Below the pieces are notes generated by a model that saw nothing but the letters and a program-made list of their open reading frames with translations, was not told the origin of the DNA and did no database searches. DNA of 6,067 bases from the NCBI GenBank assembly GCA_012514925.1, contig JAAYZI010000223.1, positions 1 through 6,067 on the forward strand, given 5' to 3'. Positions 3,808-6,067 of the stretch are shown here, in pieces. The translations under genes and the position numbers were made by a program. The DNA is from Deltaproteobacteria bacterium. Lineage in GTDB: Bacteria; Bdellovibrionota_C; UBA2361; JAAYZI01. How positions within the stretch are numbered: position 1 is the stretch's first letter; the number at the start of each line of letters is the position of its first letter.

Positions 3808-5077
3808 GCTCCCGCGGCCAACCGCAGTGAGCCGCAAAATCAGCGCTGAACTCATTATTATCAGCGTAGCAGCGCCCAAAAATTTTCTCCCAAAGACTAG
3901 CCTTCTCCATGCAAAGATAAAAATAAACCTTTCCATGCCAAGACGAAAAAGCGCCGAAAATATTACTAAAGAGCTTCTCCTTAATCTCATCCGGATAAGT
4001 AAGCTTCCCATGCGGGTCTGTAACAAACTCCATCTGTAAGATCCGACTTGGCTCTCCTCGCCGCCGCAAAGCCCGCACCACCGGCTTGATAAAAGTAACC
4101 GACCCGAAGCTAATAAAGGCAATCTCCTGTGCCTTAAATAAGCTTTGCACTTCCCGGGCCAGATCACGATACTCCTCTTCCCAGCCATGATAATAGACCA
4201 GCGGATGAAAGTGTAATGCGACCCGTATGCCGCGATCAGCCGCCATGCGCGCCGCCCGTAGCCGCGCGGTTAAAGGGGCCGTGAGGTGCTCCTCATGCGT
4301 GATGATCGTGTCGGTATTAAGGCTCCAACTGCACACAATGTTGGAAGGCACAGCTGCCTTAAGAAGGTACTCAACATTGGAAGACTTAGTCTTAAGCTCT
4401 AAAAGCACATTTGGATGGGAGGCGGCAAAGCGCAGCAACTCATCCAAGAGGCCTCCATAATTGCCCCACATCAAAGAATCCGAAGATTGGCCCGTGCCGA
4501 TATGATAGAAGCGCTTAGGATCCAAACTTAGCGCAGATAGTTTAGAACCAAGTCTTCCGTCAAAAACCACCTTATCTCCATAAAAGGTCTGTACTGTGCA
4601 GTAGCTGCAGGCAAAACCGCAATTCTTAACAGCATCAAGAGTCTTTAGTCCGCAACACACGGTCTTATCTGAAAAGACCGGGCATGCGCCAAAAATATTA
4701 TCCTCGTTATCGGAACAGACTTTTTGCTGAGGGGTGCGCCGAACGGGTGCCGCCGTTCTTCCAACATAATGCTTAGCCTCTCCACGGCGGGCGCGTATCC
4801 AAGCAAATAACTCTTTCAGGAGCTGATCCTTGCGCTCGCGCGCGCCCAAAGTTCCCGGCAGTCGACTCTCCAGCCCGGCTAAAATTTCCCCCAAAACCTC
4901 TTCCCCCCACATCTCCAAGTCACGTGCGATCTCACACAGAATCTTTAATTCCTGGAAAGAAAGGTGATACTTAAGCGCTACCCCCCGAACCAGGCTCTGG
5001 TCCGCCTCCCGGAGCAAAGGAAAAAGCGTCTTGGACTTAAAAACGTCAAACTTAAACCTCTGAGCCACTGCCTGCAT
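3770..5077 (-). CDS. Radical-SAM protein of the spore photoproduct lyase family (435 aa)
   Basis: The cluster motif C-x3-C-x2-C is at Cys153/157/160 (NCGFACSYCTVQTF) and should bind the [4Fe-4S] that cleaves S-adenosylmethionine. Downstream blocks fit the SPL family: YHIGTGQSSDSLMWG (191-205), LLELKTKSSNVEYLL (225-239), CSWSLNTDTII (249-259), ALHFHPLVYYHGWEEEYRDL (287-306), FIKP (329-332) and YLCME near the end. Family members repair the UV thymine lesion of spore DNA; Gram-negative members without spores have no settled role. It is longer than the Bacillus enzyme (about 340 residues), mostly through an N-terminal extension. Compared with the Bacillus sequence as I recall it, the Cys141 hydrogen donor aligns with Gln197 and Tyr99 with Thr161, so classical chemistry is doubtful. 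Four extra cysteines (121, 132, 141, 142) precede the cluster. The ATG at 5077 is the only ATG after an in-frame TGA nine codons upstream. A DNA-photoproduct or other radical repair role is possible but not shown. Confidence 0.9.
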   Translation of the reverse strand: MQAVAQRFKFDVFKSKTLFPLLREADQSLVRGVALKYHLSFQELKILCEIARDLEMWGEEVLGEILAGLESRLPGTLGARERKDQLLKELFAWIRARRGEAKHYVGRTAAPVRRTPQQKVCSDNEDNIFGACPVFSDKTVCCGLKTLDAVKNCGFACSYCTVQTFYGDKVVFDGRLGSKLSALSLDPKRFYHIGTGQSSDSLMWGNYGGLLDELLRFAASHPNVLLELKTKSSNVEYLLKAAVPSNIVCSWSLNTDTIITHEEHLTAPLTARLRAARMAADRGIRVALHFHPLVYYHGWEEEYRDLAREVQSLFKAQEIAFISFGSVTFIKPVVRALRRRGEPSRILQMEFVTDPHGKLTYPDEIKEKLFSNIFGAFSSWHGKVYFYLCMEKASLWEKIFGRCYADNNEFSADFAAHCGWPRELKLSYPRQAEPG

Positions 5078-5114
5078 AACTATGTGCCCATATCCACTAG
5101 CTCAATCAACTTAA

Positions 5115-5120
5115 CTTATA
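5115..5120 (-). promoter_or_regulatory. Candidate -10 box of the radical-SAM gene
   Basis: On the minus strand TATAAG differs from the -10 consensus at one position and lies about 38 bases before the ATG at 5077. The hexamer 17 bases further upstream is TAGTAA, a poor -35. The GAACGGTTAC block at 5128-5137 falls inside the spacer, where an operator would sit. Confidence 0.35.
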
Positions 5121-5127
5121 AATTCGG

Positions 5128-5157
5128 GTAACCGTTCTTACTAATCGTAACGAATTC
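5128..5157 (-). repeat. Diverged element block in the radical-SAM promoter
   Basis: On the minus strand this reads GAATTCGTTACGATTA, then GTAA, then GAACGGTTAC. The last ten bases are identical to the end block of element copy B (3220-3229), and AATTC precedes it as in the whole copies. AATTCGTTAC also occurs at 3112-3121. This may be a shared regulator site or a decayed repeat copy. Confidence 0.4.
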
Positions 5158-5235
5158 CCCAGTATCAATATTCTCCAACACGGATATTTCATCCTACCCC
5201 AAAAAATAATCCTACTACGAGAGCGGATTTGATGT

Positions 5236-5255
5236 CGCCCCCTGGTCGGGAGCGG
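5236..5255 (+). repeat. C/G motif resembling the one at 55-72
   Basis: CCCCCTGGTCGGGAGCGGCT closely matches CCCCTGATCGGGGCGGCT at 55-72. It opens the noncoding, repeat-rich right end of the window. I see no gene between 5078 and 6067. Confidence 0.4.
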
Positions 5256-5299
5256 CTAAGCGCCACCCCCGCGCAGAAATGATACCACCACGCAGCGCC

Positions 5300-5335
5300 A
5301 CCGATACGAACACCGATACGCACACCGATACGCAA
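5300..5335 (+). repeat. Three 12-base tandem units
   Basis: ACCGATACG followed by AAC, CAC or CAA repeats three times in a row without a gap. It is the first part of the satellite-like stretch and runs into the first copy of the 62-base direct repeat. Confidence 0.85.
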
Positions 5336-5392
5336 CCCAACCGACACCCCAGCCGTCACCTCCGCCGTCACGCGGTGCCGGAAGACCCCGCC
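5331..5392 (+). repeat. 62-base direct repeat, first copy
   Basis: This segment matches 5970-6031 at 59 of 62 positions by my count, and both copies lead into 26-base-unit sequence. The copies are 639 bases apart and bracket the ACC tract and all three right-end palindromes, which suggests recent duplication of a larger block or ongoing homogenisation. Confidence 0.9.
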
Positions 5393-5541
5393 GTTACGCG
5401 GTGCCGAAGACCCCGCCGTTACGCGGTGCCGGAAGACCCCGCCGACATGCAGCGTCGAAGACTCCCACCGACACGCGGCACCGGAAGACCCCGCCGACCC
5501 GCAGCGCCACACCTCCGCCAATCCGCGGCGCGTTCAATCCC
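5363..5541 (+). repeat. 26-base tandem array, about seven units
   Basis: Units begin at 5363, 5389, 5414, 5440, 5466, 5492 and 5516 and follow the pattern CGCCGWYAYGCGGTGCCGGA plus AGACCC. The first three are nearly identical (the second lacks one G); later units drift. The period is not a multiple of three and one unit is 25 bases, so it is not a coding repeat. Spacers unlike the units are absent, which rules out a CRISPR array. Confidence 0.88.
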
Positions 5542-5558
5542 CCCACGCACGCGACATC

Positions 5559-5594
5559 ACCGTCACCACCACCACCGCCACCACTACCACCGCC
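5559..5594 (+). repeat. Imperfect ACC trinucleotide tract
   Basis: Twelve triplets read ACC with scattered GTC, GCC or ACT variants. It joins the 26-base array to the palindrome-carrying units. Confidence 0.75.
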
Positions 5595-5635
5595 ACGCAG
5601 CGCTGAGATTCTCGCCGACACATCCCCGCCAACCC

Positions 5636-5745
5636 GCTGCGCATTTACTTTCTCCGGAGAAAGTAAAAATAAAATAGCCCCGAGTTCTTTTCCTCCTCCC
5701 GGCCCCCTCCCGGCCCCAAAGCCCAGTCAACACACCACCACCAAT
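5636..5745. repeat. Long right-end unit 1 with palindrome copy 4
   Basis: The palindrome ACTTTCTCCGGAGAAAGT lies at 5647-5664 and is perfectly symmetric over all 18 bases. It is followed by AAAATAAAATAGCCCCGAG, a short TTCTTT and a C-rich stretch ending in AAGCCCA. This order recurs in the next unit with a step of 112 bases. Confidence 0.9.
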
Positions 5746-5866
5746 CCACTGCACATTCACTTTCTCCAGAGAAAGTAAAAATAAAATAGCCCCGAGTTCT
5801 TTCCTTACTCCCCGACCCCCTCCCAGCCGCGAAGCCCAACCGACTCGCAGCGCTAAGACCTCGCCA
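5746..5866. repeat. Long right-end unit 2 with palindrome copy 5
   Basis: It opens with CCACTGCACATTC, then the palindrome ACTTTCTCCAGAGAAAGT (5759-5776), the same AAAATAAAATAGCCCCGAG tail and a C-rich stretch ending AAGCCCAACCGAC. The step to the next unit is 123 bases. Confidence 0.9.
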
Positions 5867-5969
5867 ACCCACTGCACATTCACTTTCTCCGGAGAAAGTA
5901 AAAATAAAATAGCCACACGTCCTTTCCCTCCCCCTCGACTGCCCTCCCGACCTCGAAGCTCCGCTGGCA
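5867..5969. repeat. Long right-end unit 3 with palindrome copy 6
   Basis: It opens with CCCACTGCACATTC, then the palindrome ACTTTCTCCGGAGAAAGT (5882-5899) and the AAAATAAAATAGCC tail. It diverges after that (ACACGTCCTTT) but keeps a C-rich stretch. It leads into the second copy of the 62-base repeat. Confidence 0.88.
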
Positions 5970-6031
5970 CGCAGCCCAACCGACACCCCAACCGTCACCC
6001 CCGCCGTCACGCGGTGCCGGAAGACCCCGCC
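5970..6031 (+). repeat. 62-base direct repeat, second copy
   Basis: It matches 5331-5392 with three differences. It is followed by a variant 26-base unit ending CGAAGACTCCCACC, also found at 5456-5469. The window then ends in CCACCAATCCACTGC, the lead-in of a palindrome unit. Confidence 0.9.
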
Positions 6032-6067
6032 AACACGCGGCATCGAAGACTCCCACCAATCCACTGC

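Noticed and set aside
5363..5541. CRISPR array
   Set aside because: The units are directly adjacent, without unique spacers of regular length, and no cas-like gene is in the window.
5189..6064. Long open frames on both strands at the right end, some carrying repeated FTFSGESK or LLSPEKVN peptides
   Set aside because: The peptides are the palindrome read in different frames. The 26-, 112- and 123-base periods are not multiples of three, and the products are low-complexity R/P/H or G/R strings.

Overview
This 6,067-base window reads as bacterial chromosome. It has compact coding genes, no introns, a radical-SAM enzyme of the spore photoproduct lyase (SPL) family and a stand-alone CBS-pair protein, separated by intergenic DNA unusually rich in repeats. 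I cannot name the species. SPL-family proteins of this kind also occur in Gram-negative bacteria that form no spores, and the long exported protein has an ordinary bacterial signal peptide. Most genes lack a clear Shine-Dalgarno site; only the small gene at 897 has one.

Layout: (1) 1-896 has no convincing gene. It holds a C/G-rich tandem array (141-254), copies of a 41-base dispersed element, two copies of an 18-base palindrome (core ACTTTCTCC-RGAGAAAGT), a weak tRNA-like fragment and a leader-like stretch full of inverted repeats. (2) 897-1145 encodes a small charged protein of unknown function, followed by a strong hairpin. (3) 1471-2997 encodes an exported 508-residue protein that I do not recognise. 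It is built from three copies of a four-cysteine module with exactly invariant spacing, alternating with three copies of a helical module. (4) 2998-3291 is a regulatory-looking gap with C/G hairpins and two good copies of the 41-base element; the second copy carries a TATAAT box just upstream of the next gene. (5) 3292-3807 encodes a two-CBS-domain protein. (6) 3770-5077, on the opposite strand, encodes the SPL-family radical-SAM protein; the two genes converge and overlap by 38 bases. (7) 5078-6067 is a promoter region followed by noncoding satellite-like DNA: 12-mers, a 26-base tandem array, an ACC tract and three long units, each carrying the 18-base palindrome.

No pathway links these genes clearly. 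The most unusual contents are the undescribed Cys4-repeat exported protein, an SPL homologue that seems to lack residues of the classical SPL hydrogen-transfer chain, and two dispersed repeat families (the palindrome and the hairpin-plus-41-base element) that fill the intergenic spaces and may carry promoter or operator functions.
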